Origin: Isoetes taiwanensis
Lineage: Eukaryota; Streptophyta; Lycopodiopsida; Isoetales; Isoetaceae
Assembly (NCBI GenBank): GCA_021234155.1
Contig: JAJEKV010000011.1
Location: forward strand, 8,045,132 to 8,109,131
Reading direction: 5' to 3'
Length of the DNA stretch: 64,000 bases
How positions within the stretch are numbered: the first letter of the stretch is position 1; each line of letters begins with the position of its first letter. Both the position numbers and the translations under genes were made by a program. This document shows, piece by piece, positions 1 to 11,537 of the stretch. The notes beneath the pieces are model-generated. The model was not told where the DNA came from. It ran no database searches and saw only the letters and a list, made by a program, of their open reading frames with translations.

Positions 1-1850
1 AATCAAGAGCATTCGACCACATTTCGCACTTTCCCTTATCTTTTCCGTTTTCCTTTTTCATTTTGCCTTTGTCTACTATTTTTTTTTTCCTATTTTCCCC
101 TTGCCCCTTTTCCCTTTTTACATTTTTCAATTTACTTTTTTCTTTTTCCATTATTCCATTTCCTCTTTTTCTCTTTTTTGTTTCTGCTTCCCCATTTTTC
201 CTTTTCTATTTTCCCTTCCCTTTTCTCCAATTTGTGGTTGCCCTTTTTCCCTTTCCTTGTGCCCTTTCCCCCCTCTCTTTTCCCATTTCCCTCTTCCCCT
301 TTTCCTCGTGACCTTCTTTCTAAGTTTTCCTTTACCCTTTCCCCTTTCCTTTTCCCTTTTCCCTTTCCTTCTCCCCACCTTTTCTTTTTTTTTTCCCCTT
401 TTCCCCTCCCTTTTCCTCTTTTGCCCAAATTCTCTCACCTTTTTTTTTTTTCTAGTGCCCTTTTCCTTCCTTTTCCCCCCTCCTTTTTTCTTTTCCCTCT
501 TTCCCTTTCCCTTTTCCATGTCCATTTTTTTCCTGGTTTTCCCCTTTCCGCGACCCTTTCCCTCTTCCCTTTTTTTGCCATGTCCTTTTTCTTTTCTATT
601 TTTTTCATGCTCTTTTTTCGCTCCTCTTTTTCCCCCTTTCTTCACCTTTTTCCTCCTCCCCTCCTTTTTCCTTTTTTTTCCTTCGCTTTTTTTTTTTTCT
701 ATTTTGCTCTTCCTTTTTATTCACCTCCCCTTTCTATTTTTCCATTTTACCTCCCGTTTTTTCCCTTTTGCCTTTTTCCATTTGCTTCTACTTTTTTCAC
801 GTTTGCCTTTTCCATTTTCAACCTCCTTGCTTTTCCCTTTTTCTATCCCCTCCCCTTTTCAGATTCCCTTTTTCATTTTACCTTATTTTATTTTCCTTTT
901 CTCCCATTCCATCCCCTACGCTTCCCTTTCCCCCTTCCCCTTTACCCATGGCCTTTTTCCCTTCCCTTTTCCTCCTCTCCCGACCCTTTCTCTATTCCGC
1001 TTTTTTTCGTGCCCTTTTTCCCTTCCATTTTTCTCTCTTCCGCCTCCTTTTTATTTCTTTTTTCCCTTTCTTTTTCTCATGTATTGTTTTCCCTTCCCTT
1101 TATTTCCTCACCCTTTCCATCCCTTCTCTCCTCCCTTTTTCTCTTTCCTTTTTTTTTTCGTGTCCTTTTTCCCTTCATTTTTTCTCCTTTCCCCACTTTT
1201 TTTCTCTCCCCCTTTCCCACTGTCCCTTTTCGCTCCCTCCTCCTCTCCCCATTTTCCCTTTCCATTTTCCTTTCCTTTTCCCTTTTCCTTTTCCCTTCCC
1301 TTCTCTCTACCCTTTTCCTCATCCCTTTTTTCCCTTCCCTTTTACTCCTATCCTCACCCTTTCCCTCTTTTCCTGTCATTTTTTCCTTTATTTTCTCTCT
1401 TACTTTTCCTTTCTCTTTTTTGTGCTATTTTCTATTTCCTTTTCCCTTTTATCCGTGCCTTTTTGGCCTTTCACTTTGCCTTTATCTCCTCCCTTTTCCT
1501 CCTTTCCCCACCTTTTTACTCTTCCCCTTTCCCAGTGTTCCTTTTCACTCCCTCCTCCTCCCCCTTTCTTTTACCTTTTCCTTTCCCTTTCCCTTTTCTT
1601 TCCTTTTCCCTTCCCTTTTCTCTACCCTTTTCCTCATCCCCTTTTCAACTTCCCTTTTACTCCTATCCTCATCCTTTCCATCTTCTCCTTTTCATAGTGT
1701 CCTTTTTCTTTATTTTCCTTTCCCTTTTTCGTGCTCTTTTTGCTTTCCTTTTTTCCTTTCTTTCTTTCCCTTTTACCCGTGTCTTTTTGCCTTTCACTTT
1801 ACCATTTTCTCCTCCCTTTTCCTTTTCCCTTTCCTCTTCAGACATTAGAG
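1..1850. repeat. Pyrimidine-only low-complexity tract
   Basis: The + strand is almost purely C and T, with runs of CCCTTTT, CTTTTCC and similar units, and very few A or G. Isolated G residues recur in fixed phrases such as cgtgcc and tcgtgtcc, so the tract is a degenerate tandem array, not random composition. Long open frames on both strands (101-1933 on +, 151-645 on -) follow from the absence of stop triplets in such sequence and encode only F/P/L/S or K/R/E/G; I do not treat them as genes. The tract ends abruptly near 1842. Confidence 0.9.
1192..1815 (+). repeat. Two ~315-bp higher-order units in the pyrimidine tract
   Basis: Landmarks repeat at constant offset: the Ccactgtccc/ccagtgttcc phrase (1219 and 1534), tctaccctttt (1306 and 1621) and tttactcctatcctca (1341 and 1656) are all exactly 315 bp apart. 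The atccgt/acccgt phrase near the end is 324 bp apart. A shorter spacing of about 151 bp is visible for the cgtgccc/cgtgtcc phrase at 1008 and 1159. This shows amplification of longer blocks, not only slippage of short units. Confidence 0.75.
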
Positions 1851-1984
1851 CATGGCCAATCATGGTGGAGGGAAGTCGTGCGATAAATCTCGACCTCCGA
1901 ATGCAATCGGATGATCTCAACCATCCAAATTAGGGTTTCATTCATGACATACTTACGCTATAACATTATAATATAAGATATTCG

Positions 1985-3541
1985 GAGAGGTGCCAAATAT
2001 TATTTCTTTCCAAAGAGGAAGGACCATCCACAACCTATCAGTATATCAGTAAAGACCTCCCAGATTCTGTAAGTTCAATTTAGTCATATGTGCCCTTAAG
2101 TTTAGCGCGTATGCAAATTCATGCAATTTCCTTGGATGTGATTGTTTGTAAGACTTATGTCATTTTTAATAGATACAACTATTATTCCCCAGGTATTATT
2201 GCCTGTGCCATTGCACGGCTAACTGCCAAGTTAGTAACCAGATGACAAAGCCACCATATTTGTAAATTGATGCAACCTGACATGCAACATGCACAACACT
2301 CGAATTTCATGCCAGACGAGCTTCAAAACGGTTTTTTTTTGTATTTTCTTTGACGAGGTTAAGTATTTTCATTTGGACCATGGGACACCAAGCTTTTATG
2401 ACAATCTGGTTGGTCTTTTAGTTCTCAGAAAATTTTTGCTTATGCAAGTTAGACCAGTGTTGTATATCTACACAATTTATAGATGGCAGAAAAAATTCAT
2501 GATGATTTGGATTAGTCAATGGATTTATAAACATTCAATCTGTGAGACAATAAAAATGATGCATAAGGATGCAAGTTAAAATGTAAGATTGGTGCACTCT
2601 CTTAGAACAAGTTTGTTGATCAGCTCAAGGTGAGAACAAGTATGAGAACATAACTGCTTTTTATGTACTCCCCTCATTTTGAGTATCTAATGACCGATAT
2701 TTAGAACAAGTTTGTTGATCAGCTCAAGGTGAGAACAAGTATGAGAACATAATGCTTTTATGTACTCCCTCATTTTGAGTATCTAATGATCTGATATTCA
2801 TGTGCATTTTGTATCTCCGTATTAAGTGTTCAATAAAATGCATTGACAAAATTTGCTTTTTGCGATAGAGCTATTTCGGGCTATTTGGAATGTCACAAAG
2901 AGGTTATGTATTTGAGATAGCACAGGCAAAAGTCTTTAAATGTCTTTGCCATGGAACATGTACTATGGGAAGTCAGTATAATGTGCACCATGTGCATTGC
3001 ATCCGGATGGTTAATGTGATGTAGGGCTGGTTCTTTCCAAATTGTATGGTCGAGAGATGCACTACTAGAAGCATCTTTCCTGTTTTGATCTATTGGAGAA
3101 ATGTATGTCTACAAGCACAAGAATCGCTACACTTTTTGCTACTTGAAATGAAATGCCTTCACATAGGTAAGTGATTGAATCGTGATGTGATTCTAAATGA
3201 CAGGCTATTGAGGCACATTGATAAGGATGGGGAGGTAGTAAAAAACAATGTTTGGATGCCATTCGAACTATTATTTGACTGAAGTAAAACTTGAATGGCA
3301 TAAATGGAGATATAGGAACCTCATCTACTGGTGCTAGAGTTTCTTACAGTCTTTCCATCACCATGGACACGGTGGAGCCATCTTAACTTTCAAAGAACGT
3401 GTGCATGTTTCACATAGTATGTCTTTTTTATGTTATATTGACATGTGGGAATATAATTGGAATGGATTGTGTACTTTATTTGCTATTATTTGCTATTTCT
3501 ACAATAGAGCATTAAGAATAAAAAAGGAGATTGGACATGTT
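1985..3541 (+). repeat. 1.55-kb dispersed repeat, copy A
   Basis: This stretch is nearly identical to 13601-15185 in the same orientation. Long blocks match at 100%, interrupted by short scrambled patches. Both contain an AATAAA-type signal (2831-2836 here) and an internal duplication of a ~100-bp block beginning ttagaacaagtttgttgatc. Copy A lacks a short segment near its end that copy B has before the shared tggacatgttt. No protein could be assigned. It may be a terminal exon plus 3' region of a host gene, because copy B is preceded by a good splice acceptor (tttcttgcag, ending near 13579). Confidence 0.85.
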
Positions 3542-3542
3542 T

Positions 3543-3823
3543 GAGGGCGAGCATCGTTTGTGTTTGAATTATAATTCTTAATGAGACATTCATCTGAAAA
3601 CAGTTAAAAAGTCAAAAAAATTTAGAAAAGTAACTTGGTAATTCGAATTTCAGCCTAGGAATTAGCTAGATTAGCTTTCCAATCTATTTAAACCTCATCT
3701 TAAAAGAATTCCCACAGTAGCGGAAATTGAACCTCCCACCCACAGGGTTGAACCCCCCCCCAAACCCCCCCGTGCCAACCACTGAGGGCGGGCATCGTTT
3801 GTGTTTGAATTATAATTCTTAAT
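3543..3823 (+). repeat. 40-bp direct repeat pair around a 200-bp spacer
   Basis: A 40-bp sequence beginning gagggcg(a/g)gcatcg occurs at 3543-3582 and again at 3784-3823 with one mismatch. The spacer includes C homopolymer runs near 3752-3770. It lies at the boundary between repeat copy A and the + strand gypsy element, so it may mark the left junction of that element or a local tandem duplication. Confidence 0.7.
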
Positions 3824-3939
3824 TAGATTTAAGCTTTAATAATGTTGGATAATATTAATTGCCAAGCCTTAGACTTAGAACCAAGACCCTTAAGCTAGAT
3901 AGAGACAGCATCTCGATAGACACCAAGACTCCGATCGAC

Positions 3940-4178
3940 ATGACGCGCACCAAAGCGTAACGCTTCGACTTCCTCGACAAAGGCGAAAAGCTTGCCCGGA
4001 GGCCAAGGGACGTAGAAGGAAACAAGAAGAGGAGAGGGCGAGCGAGGCGGGGAGGCTTGGGGTCAAGAAGCGACGAGCGCGAAAGCTGGTCCAACATTTT
4101 GAAGACTCAACAGCCTACACGATTACGCCAAGGGAGTCGGTCATATCAAAGGAGAGCCTTATTAATTTAAGTAAATGA
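3940..4178 (+). pseudogene. Remnant of retrotransposon histone H3-like gene
   Basis: The frame opens with ATG and reads MTRTK, as in the H3 N-terminus (ARTK), then breaks within two codons. The frame that follows is open to a stop at 4176-4178. It starts with a Lys/Arg/Glu-rich linker (GRRRKQEEERASEAG) and ends with KLVQHFEDSTAYT, which matches KIVQHFEDSTACT in the histone fold of the complete gene at 26649-28787. The first helices of the fold and the normal H3 C-terminus are absent, so this copy cannot form a nucleosome core. Its value is that it shows independently that H3-derived coding sequence belongs to this retrotransposon family. The start break involves a CAG-like triplet and could be a sequencing fault. 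Confidence 0.7.
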
Positions 4179-4308
4179 TAAAATTTGTTTAATACAAAGT
4201 GTTTTAGAGTAAATTATAAGTGTATAAAGTTACTTAATTAAGTTGAGTTAGTAAGTTTTAGCTTTTTGTGTTAGTCAAAACAGACATCCTAGGCCAATTT
4301 GAGAGGAT

Positions 4309-4374
4309 GTCTCACACGTCGCCGGGGACGGATTTTGAGATTCTCAAAATCGGGCTGGGCGCAACGTGTGAGAC
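4309..4374. repeat. Conserved palindrome, copy 1
   Basis: Outer arms GTCTCACACGT and ACGTGTGAGAC enclose a GC-rich bulge and the inner palindrome GATTTTGAGA/TCTCAAAATC with one central base. The same composite motif occurs six times in the window, only inside the two gypsy relatives. It could fold as a long RNA or DNA hairpin. Confidence 0.85.
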
Positions 4375-4523
4375 CATCTTTGTGAGACCATGCCCCAAAA
4401 GTGCCCAAAACTGCTCCAAATCGATCAAATAAGGGGTCCATTACGCCTAACTTCGGACGAGATAAGTAGGATTAGACCCTTATATCACCCAAATTGGACA
4501 AGTTTAACCCATTTTGAGCCAAT

Positions 4524-4589
4524 GTCTCTGCGTCGCGCCGAGGACAGATTTTGAGATTCTCAAAATCGGGTGGGTGCAATGTGTGAGAC
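4524..4589. repeat. Conserved palindrome, copy 2
   Basis: The inner arms GATTTTGAGA and TCTCAAAATC are intact; the left outer arm is eroded (gtctctgcgt) and the right arm reads gtgtgagac. It lies 215 bp after copy 1. The spacer resembles the spacer between the copies at 26246 and 26445, read on the opposite strand. Confidence 0.8.
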
Positions 4590-5375
4590 CTCCAAATTTT
4601 GAACCTCCATAACTTGAGCTACTGAGCTCCAAATCGCCTGAAATTTGTTGCAATAGGACTGTTAGACAGCCTAGAATCCATTTATGACCTCAAAGTAGAC
4701 TAGAAATGTCAAACCCTAGCTCAAAACGACCAAAATTGCTCAAACCCTTGAATTGTTTTCCCAAACTGTAGTTTGTTTGTAGATAGAAGCATACCCCATT
4801 AGTAGCTCTTAAGTCACGCTCTCGGCCTCGGGTTGATGCCTTACTCCTAGATAGAAGTGCCCAAGAACACCCCTTTGTTATAGTCATCTAGACCTCAAAG
4901 ATAGCAACCCAAGTCCAACTCTTTCAGACATCACCTCTGCTCCGCCCAAGGCGTAAAACCCCGACCTAATTTGTGTCCTTCTAATAGAGTTTGACTTATA
5001 TAGCCGCCACATTGACACTCCCTATTGCCAGGATACCTAGAAAGGAGCTAGAGCCTAGAGCTGCCCAAGTCATTCCATGTGTAGAGATTGGACCTCCCCC
5101 AAACCAACTTTGCTAGGACCTTAGAGTATGCCTCAAACATCATGGAGGTTTTGCAAAACAACCCTCATTTCATGCCATACCACACGTCCTAATGTCCATA
5201 GACTTGTAGATTATAGATATGTCTCTAGTAATGCTGCTCGAGCCATCTTGCTTGCTTATAGAGCCCAAAATGTTGTAGGAGAGCCCTTCAAGTAGACCCT
5301 TAGACTCTAGAATATACGAGCGTTGCTTCGAAGTACAGGGCCAGAGCCACAGAAGAGCTAGAGGCGCAACGTCTT

Positions 5376-5698
5376 GAAGACATCGAGGTCCCAGCCAATG
5401 CACAGACAGACAAGGAGAGGAGACCGAAAAGGCAGACCCAAGAGAGGGAAGCACAACGACAAACACCTCAACCGACAAACGAGTAGAACAGGACACCACC
5501 GGCCTATCATCAATCTTCATCAAATGGGAAGAATATTTGGTAACCAACGGCATCAAGAATTTTCTAGGTGTCAACCTCCCGGCTACCACGACGAGGTCAC
5601 ATCAGAAAGAGGATCTCGACGCCTTCACCAACTCGACGCCCACGAGTTTCAAATGGAAGAATGCAAGGCAGCAAATTACAGGTGCAGGAAGACGTTAG
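5376..5698 (+). pseudogene. Possible gag-like coding remnant
   Basis: A frame of about 107 codons is open from after a TGA near 5373 to a TAG at 5696-5698. The second half has protein-like composition, including GLSSIFIKWEEYLVTNGIKN followed by FLGVNLPATTT, in contrast to the low-complexity frames that overlap it. The position, after the H3-like remnant and the palindromes, is where gag lies in the related - strand element. I cannot match it to a named gag family, and no zinc knuckle is visible. Another 218-codon frame overlaps it (5374-6030), but its composition (R/H/Q/T-rich) looks like a shadow. Confidence 0.3.
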
Positions 5699-6732
5699 AC
5701 ATCGATGCCGCGTTAGCATCACGAGATAGGGCCAGAGGGCATAATCTTCCGTCGAGGAGAGAAGTCATGGCGACACAGGAGCGTATAGAAACCGGAGGGA
5801 AGACCACCACGACCTTGCAGCCCAGCAGCTCAAGCGAACGTCATGCAACGTCAACAAAAGGAGCAACCAAGCTAAGCAACAACAAAGCACCTAAGGCTAA
5901 TCAGGACAAGCTTCCAGCTCCCTTGCACCAGCAGAAGAACTTTCATCGGTTCCAAAAAGTAGGAGACCACGAGAGAGAGGAGACGCATATCAAGGAACAT
6001 CGCCGACTCGAAGGCCTATATCAGCACTAGGGGCAAGATCAAGGAGGAGAATATTCAGCTCGAACAAGAATTCCGGACCCAGAAACACCTAGAAACCAAA
6101 GGAAGGACGGCTTTACTACGTCAGCCAAGGAGTGCGAGACTCGAATGGTTGGGACCCAAAGGACGGAGGAGACGACCTAGCCAGCAAGTACAAATCACGC
6201 AAAGGCGACCAGAAGGAGCTATGGTAGGTATAATGGAGATGACCACACTTCCAGGCACAGGAGAATCACCTCGAAGTGAAGCAAAGCCCAAACAACGAGT
6301 CGACTCGAGGAAATTCAACTGCGGAGGAATGACATTGCACGCCTCACCGACCACATCTCGAGCCGAAGACATTCAAGAATGCCCGACCGCGCAGCCAGGT
6401 GACCCTACTCAAAAGCGATCAACGGCACCGCGAAATCAGCAATCTTACAACGACACACCGCATGTAGGGGCGTGAGCGGTTACGCATTCCTCGCGAATTT
6501 TAACATACACAATAAGGAGGAGCATCTTTTTTCAAGGGATCACATCGACGAACACTCTTCGCAACTTGAGGTGATCAGCTCGGATCAGACATGAAGCTCA
6601 ACAATAGTAGCAGCATCTCAAGAAACCCCGGAGTCAACCTGAACGAAGAAGATGCAGCAAAACCGAAGAATCAAACGCGATCAAGGAAGGGAAAACCTAG
6701 AGGAGTATAAACATTTAAGTAGATCTTCGTTG

Positions 6733-6760
6733 AAAAAAAAAAAAAAAAAAAAAAAAAAAA
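6733..6760 (+). repeat. A28 homopolymer
   Basis: Twenty-eight consecutive A residues. It could be the tail of a retroposed insertion ending here, but no flanking duplication was recognised. Confidence 0.9.
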
Positions 6761-9656
6761 GTGGATGAATTAAAATCCCAATGTAAATGCGTATATGTCT
6801 ATTGTATATCTCGGGGGCTCACAGATATAGTGGAGAAACATGAGTTTAAAGTCATGTTTTACGGATTTAGCGCTTAGATCAAGAAGCTCCTTCACTTCGA
6901 CTACCAAAGGAGGAAGCAAGGAGGCACAACTATAGCCCAAGACCAAAATGGAAGAGCAAGTACGAGGGAGAACGACCAGAGGCCAAGCAAACCGTCGACT
7001 CCAAACACTTCGGGAAATGCCCTCAAGCAGAAGACTGCTCGGCCACCCAATGTTAGAATAAGAGACAACATCGGTCATGTCAAGATCATCAGCGCTGCAC
7101 CAGGACATTGTCAGGACGCAACACTACATCTTGTGACAGCAGCAACACTTGACGAACTTATGACATGAGGGGCCTCAACAATGGAAGGAGGAACGCCCCG
7201 ACATCAACGAGCCAACTAAGAAGGCAACATCTCGACAACCATAATTCCAACTTGTGGTAATATAGGGTGATGTGCTATGACACGTGTATTAGATGGAGAT
7301 GCACTTACGAAAGGCACCACGACGAGGAGATATGCCTCCAACAACTAGGTGATGGCTTCGTCAGGTACTCCTACCAGTAATTAGAAGAGAAGAAGTCGAT
7401 CATATCTTCGACATGTGGGACATCAAATGCCCAAGGTAGAAGCATTCGACACCTTAACGACAAGGATAGCAACTGAAGCACCTTTGGCAAAAAGAGAGTT
7501 CAAAATAATAGCCAGGCTATTCAACGACAAGAGTATATCTAAGGCAGGTACTTCTTCAACTCAAGGGTCAAGGCCGTGCGGATATAAGGATCCATCATCC
7601 GACAATATAGCCAGCAGGGAGGAGAGCCATGATGCTTTACTTGCGAGAGACCGACATGCATAGAGGGACAAAGGTCGGGAGCCGAAAAGTTGGAGAAGTG
7701 CTAGCAACCGACTTCTTCCACGAGCTCCCCTAGAGGCAGTCGGGAGGATCAAAACCGACGAAGCACAATCAAAGCCACCGGAAGGTACCTCAAGACAAGA
7801 AGGCGTCATAGTGGGCGTGACAACGCGTCAAAGCCATGTGATCGAGGGGATCAAACAAGGAAGTTTGGAAGCTTCGATGGAGAACCAACTAGGCGAGGTG
7901 AGCAGCTGACTTGCATGCTGTGCCTTGCATGCAACTTGGTGAACCAAGGATGAGCGATTCAAAGAACAACCGAGAAGAGAACAACTCCAAAAGAGTATTG
8001 CCAAAGGAATCGGCGCCACGACCTCAAGAGGCGCCTCCAAATAGCTTCAAGTATCATGAAGGGGAGAACAATTGACCGAGAAACAGGATCGGGGAAGCGG
8101 ACCCGAAATGTCGAGAAGCATCAGCGACCAGCACACCTTTCGTTAGAATGTGATGCAAAGCGTGTTGTGCCATAGTCGACAAGCGTCCGGAGGGCCCAAG
8201 TATTTCAACAAGTTACCCGGGGGTATGGTGACATACAAATAGGAGGATATAGATCGTCAACACCATTGCACCGGGAGGAACACTGATGACATTGCCAAGG
8301 AGTAGGTGTGCAACTCGAAGGGAGGCACAAGGGAGACCTAATAGCTCTAGTAGTAATTGTAATTATATAAGCTATATATTTGCATGTATAGTTCCCTTGT
8401 TATTCCTTCCCTCCCATAGCGTAACGGATCAAAGGAAGAGATGTCATGCAAGTTTCGAGGGGGTGAAGCAATCAACATCGTCAACACCCCGAGCAACACG
8501 ATAACGACAAGAGGACTCGACGTATGAGACATCGATGGAGTCGAAGAAACAATATCGGATACAGAGTCGTCCTTTAGCTGCCAAGATAAAGAGTTCAAGA
8601 TGAAAGATCTTTTTCAAGGACGCCACCTTCTGGCTTTTGAAGAGCGGCATAGAAGATTTCAAGTGATCAACTACACCATCAAGCCATCAGCAATGAGAGG
8701 CTTCTAGCGAACAAAGTCAACCTCTACTTCAAAGAGGATCCACCGTCAAGGAGACTGAAGTATCGAGCGACTCGGAAGAACGTTACCTTGCTCCTTCAAG
8801 CAGGCAACGAGTGGACGAGCTTCTAGCAAGCTCAAGCATCTAAGGCCATGGGGCCTAGTAGGCTAAATGTATGGATGGTAACATCCATATTGGGATTAGA
8901 AGGCATTTCCAGATATTCTCGTTGAAGGGATTGCCCAAGATTGGGCTAAGCGTCAAGGATTGGGAAGGAAATGCATAGGAGTAACTAAAATTATACACGA
9001 TTGTTAACAGACATCCAATATATTGAAACCACTTGGTGAGATTGATCTCCTCGCTAAGAAGGAATCATTACTAGGATAATTGTTGACCATGTATAAATCT
9101 AGTATCTCCTAAAGAATAATCCAACTGAAAGAAAAGAAGTAATCTAACAAGTCCGGCCAACTTGTTACGATGACATCAATTCGATTGGTAGGAATATTCC
9201 AAGAGTTTAAATAACAAAGAAAGGGGGAATCTCTAGAACATAAAAGAATAAAATATGTAAGGTACATCTAAAATAAGAATTATAGTAATCAAATAGTCTT
9301 TTGAGCCAAAAGGAATTGTCGTCATGACAAAACCATGTGGTTTAGAATTGTTCTAACTAAGTAGGTAACCCATAACTATATTGAAATAAATGATAACATA
9401 ATATATGCATCCATCTTAGATGGTTATATATGTTAGCTAAGGCTAGTAAAGTAATGCGCTAAGTAAGAAGCGTATAAGCTCTTAAGGGGAGAGAATAGAT
9501 ATGACGTTGTGTGCAATGTCATTGAAGGGGTGCAGGACCATTTTCTTTTCGAAGAAAGTGGGAGGGCTCAATCTTATGATTGAACGTACTTGCACCAAAT
9601 TGACTGACCCGTAGAATAGAGTTCACTCTGGCAATGGCCGAAGCGAATAGAGCGTA

Positions 9657-9678
9657 AGATAGATAGATAGATAGATAG
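9657..9678 (+). repeat. (AGAT)n microsatellite
   Basis: About five and a half perfect AGAT units. Confidence 0.9.
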
Positions 9679-10351
9679 CTCAGGAGGCCTTCAACGTGGG
9701 AGACCGACATGATAGCTAACTACACCAACGAAGTGGAGCAAAACCATGAGAGCAATGCAACGACCAAGTCACCTCCAAACTACTCGACGCCGGCTCAATG
9801 AGTGGATGCGTTCTAGCCTTAGGTAAGGCATGCGCATGTATTATAAGCTTTAATGTGTCTTATTGATAAGTTAAATATAGATCCTAATAACTGCATAGAA
9901 ATTGTTGTACGTATATGTATCATAGGGAAATAAGTTAAATAACAACGATAATGTGAGGTAGCATGTTAATTAATCCTTCGCAAGGATGCAATTCCTTCCA
10001 AGGATAGCTATAGGTCCTTATAAATATAAATAGAAAATAGAATTCGGATATACTTAAGTGCATCTTAGGGATATACTTCCAAGGGTAATGTAGGACCCAA
10101 GGAAGAGAATAAGAAGCACATCTAATTCTTGTGTATGATAATTAAAACCCTGTCTATAATACAATAGGTCTAAATCAGGGTTATTGTTTAAATAATTGCG
10201 ATCTAAAAGTCGTTAAATATTGCAAAGATTAGAGTAAATATAATGGTACTATCGAAGTAATGTATCCGATAATATGATAATGTTAATTCATAAATATTAC
10301 CTTAGGGTAATTATGTTAATCACATGCATTAAAGGAGCCGGCAAAAATCGG

Positions 10352-11537
10352 AAACGGGCATGTCGATTTGTGTAGATTAATTCTATGTGTAGTTAAGATT
10401 AATCTGGCATGCAACCTATGCTTGGTATGGATTGCATGCGTTGTTAAAATGATGAGACCACTACGGTGATCTCTAGGGCATGGTGTAATGTCAATGTAGG
10501 CATGACCGCTGTTTTCGCTTGGACGAGTGGAAGGTAGATTAGAAAGTCTACTGGTCCCCGCGAGGAAGTAGAGCGACCTCGAGAGAAAGGAGGTCATTGA
10601 GGAATGCATTGATAGGAAAAAGCACCTCTAGCCCCATATATGCTTTGATAGGAGGAATATCGGCCTTCACGCCCCATATATACGGGAAGGACCTATCCTC
10701 CATTTGGGCAACTAGGGTGTAGGCATGAGGCATATAGGCATATATTTGTCTCCACGGCCATAATGGAAGATTCACCCTCTTCCCTCTGGCGGAGATTAGC
10801 CACGCATCCATGTAGATAGGTGGGGTGGTCACCATATAACCAAAATTTTATTAATAATTAATAATAGGTAGTGGTCGACTCGCAGGGCCAATAGAGCCCG
10901 GGAGGGCAAGGAGGTCGAACCTCTGAAGGCTTGCAACACAAATTTTGTTATAATGTGTTGCAAGGGATGAAGGGTACCTTAGAAGTGTAAATTTTGTATG
11001 AAATTGATAAACTTTGATAAACTTAAATGTTGTATTAAGTAAGGTTAATAATTACCTTATGCGTGGATTAAGTTATGATGTGATAAGTTAATTGGATATG
11101 AAATAGTAATGTCTTAAACATTACCTTAGAGTAATTCTAATAATTAAGATAGTAAGTATGTAATTATAGATATTGTAAAATTAATGCAGGATTTTAAAGG
11201 TCGAAGACGCAACACAAATTTTGTTGGAATGTGTTGCAAGGAATGAAGAGTACCTTAAATAATAATTGTATATGAAAGTGTTAAATTGTGATAAACTAAA
11301 TGTTGTGATAATAGAAACTAATAAGTACCTTGTTTTAGTAGAAGTTACGAATTGACAACTTATTTGATAATGTAATGGCGTAATAATGATTTAAAAATAT
11401 TACCTTAAGGTAATCGTAATAAATGTGTAAGTATTATTATAGTATATCGTATGCATCGGGTTGATTGCGGGGTTAGGAAGATTCAAGGTGGGGAGACCCC
11501 GATCTTTGCGGGCGACATCATTTCAAGGTGGGGAGAA
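10352..11537 (+). other. Gypsy 3' noncoding region with ~280-bp tandem units and PPT
   Basis: From 10352 the sequence matches 18893-19781, which in the other element follows the chromodomain stop. A block beginning caacacaaattttgtt recurs at about 10929 and 11212, giving two diverged ~280-bp units. A third partial unit ends near 10320 (attacctta). The last 14 bases, caaggtggggagaa (11524-11537), form the polypurine tract directly before the LTR TG. Confidence 0.75.

Larger units (their letters stand above)
4600..10351. other. Internal region without recognised pol
   Basis: About 5.7 kb of moderately GC-rich sequence up to about 8900 and AT-rich sequence after that. I found no protease, RT, RNase H or integrase motif on either strand. 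One stretch (5376-5698) reads like a gag-type protein. Other open frames are short and overlap on both strands, which suggests chance. It could be a large non-autonomous (LARD-like) internal domain or a heavily decayed one. Confidence 0.5.

Noticed and set aside
101-1933. 610-codon open frame on the + strand
   Set aside because: It lies in pyrimidine-only DNA where stops cannot occur; the product is only F, P, L and S-rich low-complexity sequence, and other frames are open as well.
5374-6030. 218-codon R/H/Q-rich frame on the + strand
   Set aside because: Overlaps a more protein-like frame (5376-5698), has shadow-like composition and no recognisable domain.
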